Positions 32,111 to 43,663 of a stretch of DNA of 64,000 nucleotides are shown here, in pieces. Location of the stretch: the NCBI RefSeq assembly GCF_000219625.1, contig NC_018215.1, positions 2,604,001 through 2,668,000 on the forward strand, given 5' to 3'. Positions within the stretch are counted from its first letter, which is position 1, and every line of letters begins with the position of its first letter. The notes beneath the pieces are model-generated. The model saw only the letters and a program-made list of their open reading frames with translations, did no database searches and had not been told where the DNA came from. The DNA is from Zymoseptoria tritici IPO323. Its lineage: Eukaryota > Ascomycota > Dothideomycetes > Mycosphaerellales > Mycosphaerellaceae. Both the position numbers and the translations under genes were made by a program.

Positions 32111-33823
32111 ATGGCGGATCGTCACGAAGAGGACAGTCAACACAACAGAATCTCATCGCGGTATTCACAGCCGCCCTCGTTCCGCGTGATGGCACCTTTA
32201 CGGCCGCACTCAGCCATGCAGCAGCTGGACCAGGTCAATGACCTCCCACAACAGGTCGTAACACCGATGCAGCCGCTGAACGAGGTCAAAGACCTCCCAC
32301 AACAGGTCATGTCGCCAAGCGGTGAAGAAGACGATTCCGACGCCAACGACCTGCTGAAGCAAATACACCAGATGCGGGCTCGCATCAGCACACTGGAGCA
32401 GGAGAATCGCGAACTTTCGAGCAGGTGCAGGATCCAGAAAGAAGAGCTGGAGAGCATCACACGGACCAACGAGCGGAGCGAGGAGCTGAACGGTCTCATA
32501 GATCGTCTCTCCGCTCACGAGAAGAAATTGTCGTCGTGCACCGACAAGGTCGGAGAGACTGCAACAGGCTTTGAGGCCTCCACGGAGAAAATCTCCAACC
32601 AATTGACAGAGCATGCTTCGGCTATGAAGCAGACTTGCCAGAAGCTCGCCACCTCCGCCCAAGAATCGTCATCCGAGATGACAAAGGTGTCTGAGCAGTC
32701 AAAGCAAGTGCAAGGCACTTTGACTTCATATGCTTCTGACGTGAAGTCATGCTCTGAGAAGTTCCAAGCAGAGGCAACTTCAGCCACGACGATCCTGGCG
32801 ACACTCAACCATGAGACCGTCTCCAAAGCGAACGATACCATCGGCAATGCCACTGATGCTTGCTCAGATGCAATTGTCGACATCAAGAAGTTGAAGATGA
32901 AACTCGACAATTTTAGCGCAAAGATCACGGACACCGATTCCGACGTCTCGGTGTGCCAAGATTTCGTCAAGAGCCTCTCATCTTCGATAGATACTTGCTC
33001 GAGAAGACTGGACAAAGTGTCCTCTGTGCCTTCAAGCGGCACAAAGTGCCAGCCACACAAGACCGCCCAGCAAGGTGGTGTCCCAGGCGGCTCGTTCCAG
33101 CGACCCAGTCCAATCTCCGACATCAGCCATATAGGCTCCATGGACTCTACCGGCGTCATCGAAGTGGAAGATTCGTCTCAAGCGACTACGCTCATGCCCT
33201 CTTCGTCCTTCCTCCCTCAAGAGTCTCAGCAGATATCCCACGCTGCCACCCGACAGTCCAAGAGCCGAGCACCTCGGCGATCCACTCGAGACGACTCCAT
33301 CGTAGAGTCCAGTGGAGGTAGTCGGCGTGGTAAACGCAAGGATGTGGTGCCAGATGACGAAGATGACCTCGAGCAGCCTGTTGCGAAGAAGCCGAGAGCG
33401 GAGAAAGTCTCCAACGAGAGAGATACCGACAGCTTATTGCCAGACGTCATCGTCAACGACGATATATCATACCCGGACCTGAATGCAGAGTTGCAGGTCA
33501 AGCTCAAGGAGACGCTTTCGAAGCTCGAGAAAAATAAAGGCACCAATTGGCCCTGGTTTACTCCTCTGCCACAAAGCGGGAAGACTGACAACAAGGACTG
33601 CGTGTACATCAAATGCCAAAAAGTCAAGATAGTACAGGTTTGGGACCAACAGAAAGCTTGCCCAAGCTGCATCAGTGCTCGACGGGCATGTGTTCTCATG
33701 ACCTCCCACACTGAGGTCGACGATCGCCATCTCAACAACATGCGTCTCCTCCCGCTGCCATCGGCAGACAGATCCAATGGGTCGACACCATCGAGCCTGG
33801 GCTACTACGTGAAGGAGAATTGA
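32111..33823 (+). CDS. Coiled-coil protein with basic nuclear-type segment and C-terminal Cys motif
   Basis: Intronless, 570 aa. The N-terminus has two short repeats (LDQVNDLPQQVVTPMQP and LNEVKDLPQQVMSPS) reminiscent of the VKDFTTxL unit of the preceding pseudogene. Residues 75-130 and 145-300 are coiled coil (LLKQIHQMRARISTLEQENR and Ser/Thr-rich heptads). Residues 385-440 are basic with nuclear-signal-like clusters (SRRGKRKD, AKKPRAEK). The C-terminus holds CVYIKCQKVKIVQVW followed by CPSCISARRACVLM, a possible zinc-binding site. Such C-terminal Cys clusters occur in unnamed fungal accessory proteins. No catalytic domain. Role unknown; nuclear location is inferred. Confidence 0.65.
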   Translation: MADRHEEDSQHNRISSRYSQPPSFRVMAPLRPHSAMQQLDQVNDLPQQVVTPMQPLNEVKDLPQQVMSPSGEEDDSDANDLLKQIHQMRARISTLEQENRELSSRCRIQKEELESITRTNERSEELNGLIDRLSAHEKKLSSCTDKVGETATGFEASTEKISNQLTEHASAMKQTCQKLATSAQESSSEMTKVSEQSKQVQGTLTSYASDVKSCSEKFQAEATSATTILATLNHETVSKANDTIGNATDACSDAIVDIKKLKMKLDNFSAKITDTDSDVSVCQDFVKSLSSSIDTCSRRLDKVSSVPSSGTKCQPHKTAQQGGVPGGSFQRPSPISDISHIGSMDSTGVIEVEDSSQATTLMPSSSFLPQESQQISHAATRQSKSRAPRRSTRDDSIVESSGGSRRGKRKDVVPDDEDDLEQPVAKKPRAEKVSNERDTDSLLPDVIVNDDISYPDLNAELQVKLKETLSKLEKNKGTNWPWFTPLPQSGKTDNKDCVYIKCQKVKIVQVWDQQKACPSCISARRACVLMTSHTEVDDRHLNNMRLLPLPSADRSNGSTPSSLGYYVKEN

Positions 33824-36800
33824 CGGAGTCAAGGACTTCATGCAAGCGACGGACTGGTCGACGGATTCAAGGGTTCCACACGATGGCGCAGGGCATCTCG
33901 ATGGGACATTCCGTTGATGAGGCAGTTGTACATGTTCATAGCGTGCATTGAGGGTATTACGCAGTCCGATGAATCAAGCAGCTTCTTCAACATCTGCAGA
34001 CTTTCTCCTCACCATGCTGACTCGATAAACCATTGCGTGGTAGCCGTTTTCCGCGTTGGACATGCTCTGGACGTAACCCTCAACGTAGCTCTCCTAGCCC
34101 ACCCCATACTTCTGTGGAGACTCAAGAAGTATCTCACGTGCTACTCCTGTTCGATTACTCGGAGAACCTGACGCCGCTGTACACGACAACAACCCTCACC
34201 GCCCTCCTGATGGCATCCCATCACCTCGTTAAGCCAATCTCAACACCAATCTCTCTGTGAACGCGGCGGGGAAAATTCCAGCGTTCACTATCATGAATAA
34301 GGCTACCACCAACCCAGCATTCTACGGTGTCGGTGGTATCTCCGGCGTCGCCTTCGTCCGCAACAAAACCCGACTGTTGCTCATCCAGAGCATCTGCGCC
34401 AACAACTCGAGCGCAAGACCAGCACCGAGAAAAGTGCAACTAGCCTTTGCGACGACGCCAACTGCACCAAGCTACATATCTGCCGTCCCTTCTTCGTATA
34501 TCATCTGGGCGTGGAGAAGGTGGGCTGCCCGCATGGAGGTCTAAGCGAAGGCTACACACTTGAGGGCGATGCCCACGGCTCCTAGAGAGTGGTGCTTGCC
34601 GCGCTCGATCGCGTCCATGTCTGTATAAGCACGATGTACATTTTGAGCGCGCAGACTTGTTATGTGTGAGCAAGATCATCCAGCACAACAAGCAGCCAGG
34701 CACGAAAGACGAAGAGATTCTGAAGGATCCAGGGCCAGACCTTTCCCCCTTTTCACACCGATTAGTGTCAAGTCGGGTATCATCGGCACCTGTCGGATCA
34801 AACTTGTCCCGAAGCCTATGCATTCGCAATCAAGCTCTGTAAAGGCCAAAGGAGAGGTGTGCCGGGCCGTTGACTAATGGTGCCACGGCTGCTAGGGTAA
34901 GAGCTACCTTTTCGCTGCGGACGAGAGGCTTTACCTACGTAGGGAGTATCAAGCGTGTGGAGTATCAAGCGGTGTAGGTTCCATGGAGAGAATCGACCGA
35001 ACGAGACGAAAAGGGGTAAATCTTGGCGCCTCAGGCACTACGTAAATTCACCTTCTGAAAATCCACCGCGGCTCGATCGTTCCTTTCGCCCACTTTTTCA
35101 CAAAGACTGAATCTCCGACCGGGGCAGCCCGCGTATCGACTCTACGCTCCCCCGCAAGTTATCGTAAAAGTCACCAAAAAGCCGGCGACGGCGGTACATG
35201 CCCAAGCTACTGCAATTGCCAACTCAACACTCCCGAGGAAATCCGTCACAGAAGTGCTCGAACGCTGCGCACTGCGACCGCCTCAGAGACACCGCAATTC
35301 AGTCTTGCAAGGTCCAAGAAACACGAGCGGCTCGACTACTTTCGCTGGCATCTGATTGTTGGATTTGCCTGCAATAGTATCGCGGTGGAAATATTCCATT
35401 CCCCTGTGACGTTGCCTACCATCGCTGACATGTCTCAGGACGACGAGGATGTCGGATACTAGGATTCAGACGAGGAAGAACAAACGGAGAGTGCAGAGGA
35501 TGTCGGCCCGGACGAGACTGCTGTTGGTGGCGGTGGCCTGGTGCGGCTGAGGCGACACCTGAAGATATGGTGTTATGAAAGCCGTGGAGGAGGCCGAGGA
35601 TGAGACCATCGAGTAAGCTGCGGAGGACTGCCGCGTTGGCCCATGTGAAAGTGGCTGAGAGTATGAGAAAGATGAGGACGAGGGCGATGACGAAAATGAG
35701 GGCGAGTCGGAGAGCAGAGCTGTACTTTCATTGTTAGGAGCCACATCAAGATTTCCGCAAAAGTCTGTAGTACAATCGAACGTCATGTTGCATTCCAGCC
35801 GGAATTAGGCAGTATGTAGTTCCCGTATCTCGCGTCGTCGAAAAAGCCCTCGGACTCACAATCGCAGGAAAGTCGTGAGTTTCTTTGTTCGGACGCTGAA
35901 GATGGAAACAACGTCTTCGCAGCTGCTTTCGGATGTATTGGTGCACGGTCAAACCCTCCCCTTTCACCAACCACGGCCTTTGAACTACTGTCTGGAAATT
36001 CCAATGCAAGTATTCTTCAAATGTTGAAGACACCAGCAATTTCCACCGCTAAGATTGCGGGGACGGAAGCGCTTTTGGATCGCAGATTGTCCAAGCAGCC
36101 TCTGTTCGGATGCCGAAAGGAGAAGTAGGCTTGATCACGGCCGCTTTGAAATGCATTGTTCCATCGTAGAAGTCCCCCATTCCAGTCAATTCTACAACCG
36201 ACGACTTTTGGTCCGACGCCTGCAAGTCTTAAAGCGGGGGCTTTTTGGTGTCGGAAAAACCGGCGATTTCCAGCTGCAACATTGCTAGCATGCCAGCGCT
36301 TTCGAGTGGCGGACTTCCCTTACATTGCTGTCTTTCCGTCGCTCTTAATGCAATCCTCCCTCCCATTTGCAAGTCTCCGAATTTCCATCGCGTTATCAAG
36401 GAGACGTGTATGCACGCGACGATTCGGTCCGTTTGTGAGGGTTCTCAACATCTGGGAACCTCGAGCTGAGTATGTTAAAGTGCTTGCAGGTTATGGCGGG
36501 CTGGCGGTAGAATGCGTAATAGCTAACATCGGGGTGAAAGCGGACTCCTTTACGTTCTCGGAAGTTTTACCAAGTTCTCGACTACTGGGCCTAAGCTTAA
36601 GCTGAAACTCGTCGTGGATGCTTTTCCGCGATGGGCGGGAAACACAAGGTAGCTCTGTCATTTGGTGTCGAACTCACCGTGTCCGTGTCTGCGGATGTTG
36701 AAAATGCCACCTGATCCGTCGCCCCTGTAGTCGTTTCCCCTTAGTTCCAGTATTTTAGAAGCCTCTGCTTCGCCGCAGGGGTTTCCGAAGGAGCTTTCGC

Positions 36801-37537
36801 TAATTTCTGCCCGTTTTCGGAATCTTCGTCCTCCATCGAAGGCGAAGGCGAAGGCCTTGGCGATGCCGGGAAAGCTTATTCTGGCTGGTGGTCGCTCGAT
36901 CCACAGTGGCAAGGACAGTGAGAATGGATGTCGTTGTTAGCGAGGTTGTCTCCCAAAGACACCGTTGCTAAATACTCTTCTTGTTGGAGGAGGCTGTCTC
37001 GCAAGGAGGGACGGTGTAAGAAAGGGTTCTCGTTCGGGAAAGAGGTTGTTGATGGAGGGTGTTCTTGAACGAGGTTGTTCTTAGAAGTGCCTTTAGAAAA
37101 AAGGATATTGAAAGAAGAAATGCGCTAAGCAAGCGAGCTCAAGGGAGCTCGGAGCTCAAGGAAGCCCTCCCGTCCGGGGGACCGTGCGCAGGCATCATCG
37201 TATGTAGCCCCTTTCCTTGTGATCGGGGCCAGTCAAGACTGACGACCATAGACCGCCCCTCCATCAACACCATCTCCAAGAAGATCCTCCCCTATCAACA
37301 TTAACGTCAACCAACATCCTTCCCTATCCACATCATCCACATTCTCTACAACTATCGTCCACCACAAAATTCCCCTTTTCCGGCACTTTACCCAGTCAAG
37401 AGTCCTCCCGTCGACAATCTCTCCTTCACACCGACGTGTTCATACCAACTTGAGCCGCGACAAACACATCAAGACTCCGTCCAAGAAGTCGTCACGCATC
37501 ACCACCTTTAACGATACCAGGAGTCCAGTCTATCAAC
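33824..37537. other. 3.7 kb without a convincing gene
   Basis: The first bases repeat 22 nt of the 50-residue array (33819-33840 matches 30440-30461). Short overlapping frames fill 34.0-34.9 kb and 35.5-36.9 kb with no recognisable domain. At 35048-35460 a plus frame of 137 codons without an upstream ATG ends at TAG and continues as an acidic stretch (DSDEEEQTESAEDVGPDE), perhaps a decayed gene. The last 250 bases (C/A-rich) should be the promoter of the next gene. Confidence 0.35.
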
Positions 37538-38647
37538 ATGGCTCACCCGGCACAGAACCAGCTGTTCACGCCGCCGGTAGTCTTTGTGGCAGTTCTACCC
37601 GCCGGGGCTATCGCCACCGACGCCGTTGGAATGGTCGCCCGTTTCCAATGTATGTCTTCCGAAGAGAGCAGTAAAAGCGTAAAATTCCAGGCGGCAGACG
37701 AGAAGATTGTGACGGCAGTTCAGAATGATGGACGATCTTTCATCAGATGGAATAGTCCGAGCAACGGAAACAGACCTGCTATGGTGGAAACCCGCGACGC
37801 TGAAATGGAGTCCCTACATGGCCTTGCAAAGCAGAAACTACCCAAGTCGAACCCAAGCCTGGAAGCCGTATTGCCCAAAATGTACGCAAAAGACAGCACG
37901 TACGCGGACGATTTAACATGGGTGATCGTGTTCACCCCCATTCAGGCGCGCCGGGCTTTTCCCCACGGCTACACAGACGCTGGCAATCTCACCATCCTCG
38001 GGGTTCTTGCCATCTTTCTTCCGTACAAGTGTGGTCGAGACCAGATTTTGAGATCTTTCCACTTCGGATTCTGCGAGGCCGCTAGCGGAATGCTGGAGTC
38101 TCTCGCCAACGGGCATGACAGATTCCTCACGGAAGCATGGGAAGAGCGAAATTTCAACCCCGTGGCCGGATATGGTGCTGCAACGCCATGGAACGCGGCG
38201 GGTGGAAATCCGAACACCAGCCTGACAGCGGAAAGTAGCTCCACTTCGACATCGCGTTCCAGCTCAATGACTTCAGACCGGAACCAAGCCGATGAACCCG
38301 ATGACGATGGCCCAAAGGGCGACTTTCCAACAGAAGACACCGGGAACGGAAACTCCACCGTTGTTGATGATGACACTTTGGAGTATATCAAGGCAAGCAC
38401 AAAATTGGCCGAAAAGCGTGCGGCGAAACGGGCGAAAATCCCAGCTGCGGGCACTGGTCGAAACTCCAGCTCGTCCAACTTTCCACCCCTGTCCGGAGCC
38501 AGCGAACCCGGCCCGATCACCTCCCAATCCAACGATGTAGTCAATGCCCCGAAAAGCGTCCAAGTCCTCCGGCAGATCACCGCCGACCTCGGGAAAAACA
38601 ACTTGACCCCAGCGGACGCGCCACTGCAGTATCAACGCAGAGACTAG
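37538..38647 (+). CDS. Hypothetical accessory protein
   Basis: Intronless, 369 aa; ATG in good context (TCAACATGGC) after a C/T/A-rich leader. Residues 1-200 look folded (MAHPAQNQLFTPPVVFVAVL at the start, TWVIVFTPIQARRAFPHGY and LGVLAIFLPYKCGRDQILRS further on). The rest is low complexity: a Ser-rich run near 235, an acidic stretch near 250-280 and a Lys/Arg/Ala helix (STKLAEKRAAKRAKI). I recognise no domain. It is the last intact gene before the transposon block. A 6-base inverted repeat (CTAGAC TTTTG GTCTAG) overlaps its stop codon. Confidence 0.55.
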   Translation: MAHPAQNQLFTPPVVFVAVLPAGAIATDAVGMVARFQCMSSEESSKSVKFQAADEKIVTAVQNDGRSFIRWNSPSNGNRPAMVETRDAEMESLHGLAKQKLPKSNPSLEAVLPKMYAKDSTYADDLTWVIVFTPIQARRAFPHGYTDAGNLTILGVLAIFLPYKCGRDQILRSFHFGFCEAASGMLESLANGHDRFLTEAWEERNFNPVAGYGAATPWNAAGGNPNTSLTAESSSTSTSRSSSMTSDRNQADEPDDDGPKGDFPTEDTGNGNSTVVDDDTLEYIKASTKLAEKRAAKRAKIPAAGTGRNSSSSNFPPLSGASEPGPITSQSNDVVNAPKSVQVLRQITADLGKNNLTPADAPLQYQRRD

Positions 38648-39419
38648 ACTTTTGGTCTAGCAAATCGCAGCTTGTCTACGATCCCAACTCCGTCTGGAGC
38701 CCGCAAAGACAACCTGCTACACCTGGACAGAGGAATTCTCGCTATTGAGCTCGCCGATAGCCAATTGTTCGAGGTCCCTCGTCGAGATCGGAACGTAGCA
38801 CGTTGAGCAAAACCTTCGGAATGAGGCGGGCAATGAAAGCGGGGAGAATCGAGGATCTTCCCCTTGCTTGCGCGAGCACTATGGCGTGGAATGGCAAGGG
38901 GCGTTCAACTTCGGGGGGATCTCAGCAATGGAAATGGTGCGACTTTTGAGCAGGTGCATTTTCATTTGGAGGGAACTCAGCAGTGGAAGTTGGTTTGAGT
39001 ACTATCTTGGTGCTGAAAAGCGTCCTTTCCGACTTGCGAGCAGGGACATTCTCATTGGGGGAATCCCAGCAATGGAATTTGTCCGATTGCGACCTCACGG
39101 CTAGGAAGCATTGTTTCCGACTTGTGAGCAAAAGCGATCAACTTCGGGGAGATCTCAGCAATGGTCTGGCGAGGGGGCAACTTTCGCACAGAAACATTTA
39201 CGACGCGCGAGCACAAATACGAACACGATCGCTATGTTTTCCATCACTGAGGGACTCAAGGCAAGATAGCATTGATACGTACCCAAACCGGAATCCCGAC
39301 CCCAGAATACAAAGTTTCAGCTACCTCACGCTGTTTCCGAACTTCCGGCGTTCTAAGAATGCACGTAATTGCCCCTATTCTCAATCCTGAAAGGGTCGGG
39401 GATGCTAAGACTTTACTAA
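38648..39419. other. Gene-free stretch with a degenerate tandem repeat, ending at the transposon block
   Basis: Base composition is still gene-like up to about 39395, then turns AT-rich and TpA-rich. Four degenerate repeats lie at 38890-39170. Confidence 0.5.
38890..39170 (+). repeat. Degenerate tandem repeat, four units of about 90 bp
   Basis: Each unit contains a CGACTTxTGAGCAG-like block and then a GGGGATCTCAGCAATGG-like block. The second block appears near 38917, 38975, 39056 and 39150. Units are roughly 70 percent alike by eye. Not coding. Confidence 0.55.
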
Positions 39420-39769
39420 TCCTTAAATTTTATACTACTACTACAACCTTCATTTAGTTAGTTATTAATAACATTATAATAATACATCGTAGAGGCATAG
39501 GAAGTGTCTTATATTATTCCCCTTATCGTAGCCGTTCCGTTAAATTAAGAATTAACTAGATCCGTTAACTACTTTACGCGCTATCGCCGCCTCCGTTTCG
39601 CCGTAATAAGACTCGGTAGTAAAGACGAGGTACTAATATAACACCTTCTCGAAGACCGTTAGAGTAGCTACGATATCGTCTAGCTACTATTATACGATAA
39701 TAGAGGCTCTAAGACTACTATATAGGTTAGAATAACTCGATTCTATACTACCGGCACCGTCTTCCCTCG

Positions 39770-40545
39770 ACGGCCGAACAGACTGCACCTTTACGCGGTA
39801 GCCGTCGTAAGTACCTTCCTTAGAAGGGAAACTAAGACAGTCTAGAAGAAACCTCCTCGAAAACCTCTCGAATCCGCCCGAAATCCTTCTCGAAATCCGC
39901 CTCGAAACACGAGCTATAACAGAATAATAGCACGATTCGAACGAATAGCCCTCTACGCTACGAACAAGAAGAAGAAAGAAGTAGTCCACTCTGCCCTATA
40001 CGCGCACCTCCTCGAAATCCGAATCGAAATCGTATGTCCCTTCTCTAGAGACTTCGTCGCCCTCGAAGGAAGTATACATGTACTTTAAAGAGCTAGAACT
40101 CGGTAGAATCTACAACTCTGCAATTAACCTACATAGCTATATACGCTAGAAGGCGGCATATAGTTCTATAAAGGCATATTAAGGACAAGAGAAGGCAGCG
40201 AGTTAGACAGCTGCTTTTTGCGCCTTTGCGCTGCATTGCCTTATGCTACATCTCTTTCGAATTCGCAGCGTATGTACGAAGCGGAAGGATCCGCTAAAAA
40301 TCCTGCAAAAGCTTAGCGCGAAAATTCTGTAGCCTTAGGCTGCAACACTCGTTTGATTTCCTTTGTCTCGCATTTGTTTAAAGTCCTTTAGCATTGCCTT
40401 AGGCACGGGGTCTCCCCTAAGGTTAAAGAATACCGAAAAATCTAATTGTAACTAGATCTACTGCTTTGCCTTTATGGCAAAGCCGTCCTACATAGTCTTG
40501 GACTCCGAAAGGACGTAAATAGAACAAACAAACAAAACAAAACAA
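39770..40545 (+). mobile_element. Non-autonomous CAAA-tailed element, copy 1
   Basis: Flanked by a 14-base duplication, ACCGTCTTCCCTCG (39756-39769 and 40546-40559). It begins (G)ACGGCCGAACAGACTGCACC and ends in a CAAA/CAAAA tail. The long target duplication plus tail indicates target-primed reverse transcription. No intact ORF. Heavily RIP-mutated (TAG, TATA, ACTA). Inserted in the Tc1/mariner-like element. Confidence 0.75.
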
Positions 40546-40750
40546 ACCGTCTTCCCTCGTAAAGGAGGCCGACTACGATCGATCCTACTATACTATAGAG
40601 ACTTCCTTCTAGATATACTTACCGAACGCTCTACCTACTAGTATAAGAAGTTATAAGAGCTACTACTAGAGCGTTTCTCCTTAAGCGTCTATATAAACAC
40701 TATTAACGTCTATTTATATAGCGAGGACTTTACTAACAAGCTAGTCGTAA

Positions 40751-41525
40751 GACGGCCGAACAGACTGCACCTTCACGCGGTGGCCGTCGTAAGTACCTTC
40801 CTCGGAAGGGAAACCAAGACAGTCTGGAAGAAACCTCCTCGAAAACCTCTCGAAATCCGCCCGAAATCCTTCTCGAAATCCGCCTCGAAACATAAGCTAT
40901 AACAGAACAACGGCACGATTCGAACGAACAGCCCTCTACGTTACGAACGAGAAGAAGTAGTCCACTCTATCCTATACGCGCACCTCCTCGAAATCCGAAT
41001 CGAAATCGCATGTCCCTTCTCTAGTAGAGACGTCGTTGCCCTCGAAAGGAAGCATACATGTACTTTAAAGAGCTAGAACTCGGTGGAATCTACAACTCTG
41101 CGATTAACCTGCGTAGCTATATACGTTTAGAAGCGGCATACAGTTCTACAAAGGCATATTAAGGACAAGAGAAGACAGCGAGTTAGACAGCTGCTTTTGC
41201 ACTGCTTTTGTACTGCATTTCGAATTTGTAGCGTACGTGCGAAGCGGAAGGATCCGCTGAAAATTCTACAAAAAGCTTGGCGCGAAAATTCTGCAGCCCC
41301 GGCTGCAGACAACGACACTCGTTTGATTTCCTTTGTCTTGCGCTGTTTTAAAGTCCTTTAGTAGATTCTGCTTGCAGGTCCTGCCTTAGGCACGGGGTTT
41401 CCCCTAAGGTTAAAGAATACCGAAAGAATTTAATTGTAAATAGATCTACTGCCTTGCTTGCAAGGCCGTCCTACATAGTCTTGGACTCCGAAAGGACGTA
41501 AATGGAACAAACAAACAAAACAAAC
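40751..41525 (+). mobile_element. Non-autonomous CAAA-tailed element, copy 2
   Basis: Flanked by a perfect 16-base duplication, AACAAGCTAGTCGTAA (40735-40750 and 41526-41541). Starts GACGGCCGAACAGACTGC and ends AACAAACAAACAAAACAAAC. Same orientation and same host element as copy 1. 775 bases, no ORF. Confidence 0.8.
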
Positions 41526-42349
41526 AACAAGCTAGTCGTAAGGACTACTATATAACGAGACGACTTAGTAAGGGCTCTATTCGAAGCGTAAGTATAAGAG
41601 CTAAGGGCTAACTAGCTCGTCTATATTAATAAGATATATACGAGTAATAAACTAGCGTTAAGAAGAAGGGGTTAGTTACTAAAGGGGTTTCTAGTACGAG
41701 ATAAATAACACCTCTACTACGTATAGAGATATAGCATTCTTCTAGCCTATACTATTAATAGATATCTACCTAGCGTACTTATTAAGGAGGGTAGTATTAA
41801 GAGCGAGGATTTTATTTTATAGATATAAGTAGAAGTGTTGCCTCGTTATATACCGTTTCTAGGGCCTCGTTTAGTAATTATTATAGATAACTACTTAATA
41901 TACGATCGTCTAATTATTAAGTAGCTCTACAATAAACAAGGCGTAAGGCTTATGTTTCTTCTACCCTATTTACCGGACTATAACCCTATTAAGAAGACCT
42001 TCTACCTTCTTAAGTACTAGATTCGTAGGTACTAGTATATAATACCTAAATATAGGCTCGGTAAGGACTAGTAGTCGGAGTTTAAGGAGTTTATAAGGCT
42101 AGTATATAAGTAGTAGAGCGTAAAATTCGACTATATAAAGCTCTTTAAAGCTTACTATGTTCTTAAGTAGCTATATAAGGCTACAACTTTTTAACCTACG
42201 GACCGATTCCTATTATCGTAGGCTTATTCGAAAGCCCGTAATCCCCTCTCGGAGCTCTATATACTTACCTATTTTTTATATATCTTAGTTATTACGATAA
42301 TGTCGGTTAAAGTAATAGTAGTAATTTTAAGAATTTGCGAATCGTTATA

Positions 42350-43663
42350 TTGTTTGTTTGTTTGTTTGTTCCATTTACGTCCTATAGGAGTCTATAACTA
42401 TGTAGGACGGCTGTCTCGCGACAGCAGTCTATCTATGTACAATCGTTGTTCTCTCGTATCTCTTAACCTTAGGGAAAGACCTGTGCCTAGGATAGTAGCA
42501 AGCTAGTATCGAAGGACTTTAAAGAAAGACAAATAAGGAAAAGTAAAAGGAGTGTAGGCTAGACGGTCTCGTCTTCGCCTCTTGCTAGGTGCTAGGACCT
42601 AGAAGCAATCTTTGTATCCGAGAGAAAGGTAGTAAGGTGTTTCCGGAGTTCCTTATCTTCTACTATTTCTAATAGAGATTATGCTTGTCGTAGCGGTAGT
42701 AGCCTAAATACATCGTAGATAGGGCAGCTACATACGAGGTGTTCTACTATTTCTTGTCGTCCGCAAGGGCAGTCTGGCGTCGTTACGTATCTAAAGCGAT
42801 AGAGATAGGACTTTAGGTATCCGTATCCTAATAGGATAGTATAGAAGGCACTAGTTAAAGCGCGTCTTCCTCCTATTCTATGTTTTCCTAGCGAGCTCTA
42901 TAGAAATCGACTAAGGTAGCTATTTGTATTCCTAGGTACCTTATTAATCTCCCGTTGTCTTGCTATTTCGTATTAGGTTTTCTAGACGCTAAAGAGATTG
43001 TCTTTTGCGTAGTTAGCCCTCTTGTGTTCTACGAAATGCTTGTATTGTCGGAGTCGATAATAGAGTAGTTATATCTATATTCTCTATCGTTTTTGCGGAA
43101 GTATCTCTCTCGAGTCCTCGTATTAGACTTCTCGCGTGTCTGAAGGCGCGCTTTAGATAGCGAGTCTTATAGGGTAGTTTTCGGGTAGCTTTGCTGCGCG
43201 TAGAGAGTATAAAATTAACTGTCTCTCTAGGCGTAGATCCGGGGGGAAGAGATTTAACTCTACTTCGGACAGGACGTTTAGGGCGGTACGGAAAACGCCT
43301 AGGATCTTTCTACAAGCTTTACTTTATAGAGATACTAGAGGTTTTATGCTCTTTTTCGACCGCTACTAAACCGGGGCCCCGTAGTCTGCTATTATAGTAA
43401 CGTAGGCTAGGTAGATCTTTCTTAACGATATAGAAGATAAACCGCGTTCGGTATTTGCTAGTCTTTCTAATCGATAGAATGCCGCTTATGCTTGTGCCGA
43501 TCTTATTATAATATGCTCCTTAAAGGTAAGACCGGCGTCTAGCTAAATCCTAAGCTACCTTATCGCTTTCTTTGCCGGGCGAACAATATCGCCGTTTAGA
43601 AGAATTACCGGGCAATCGGACCCTTTCCCTTTCGAGAAGTGTACTAGGTCTGTCTTTACTAGG
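42350..43663 (-). mobile_element. 5'-truncated LINE copy
   Basis: Nearly identical to 43664-44982 (constant offset 1319 bases) and carries its own (CAAA)n tail, read on the plus strand as TTTG repeats at 42350-42370. It abuts the tail of the longer LINE. It covers only the 3' end of the element (C-terminal Cys/His motif and 3' UTR). Confidence 0.75.

Larger units (their letters stand above)
39420..42335 (+). mobile_element. Tc1/mariner-like DNA transposon, RIP-degraded and interrupted twice
   Basis: Plus-strand conceptual translation of about 41860-42030 gives the end of a DDE transposase (LVIIIDNYLIY ... GVRLMFLLPYLPDYNPIKKTF), matching the D...LPPYSPDLNPIE pattern of Tc1/mariner enzymes, with TAG/TAA where Trp/Gln are expected. 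Two 0.78 kb elements are inserted within it (39770-40545 and 40751-41525). The ends are uncertain: a degenerate inverted repeat (CTTAAATTTTATACTACTAC on the left; reverse complement of the right near 42328 reads CTTAAAATTACTACTATTAC) suggests roughly these limits. Confidence 0.6.

Noticed and set aside
36658..36912. Minus-strand 84-codon frame with Lys/Phe/Gly-rich sequence
   Set aside because: Short, low complexity, no recognisable motif and no partner exon.
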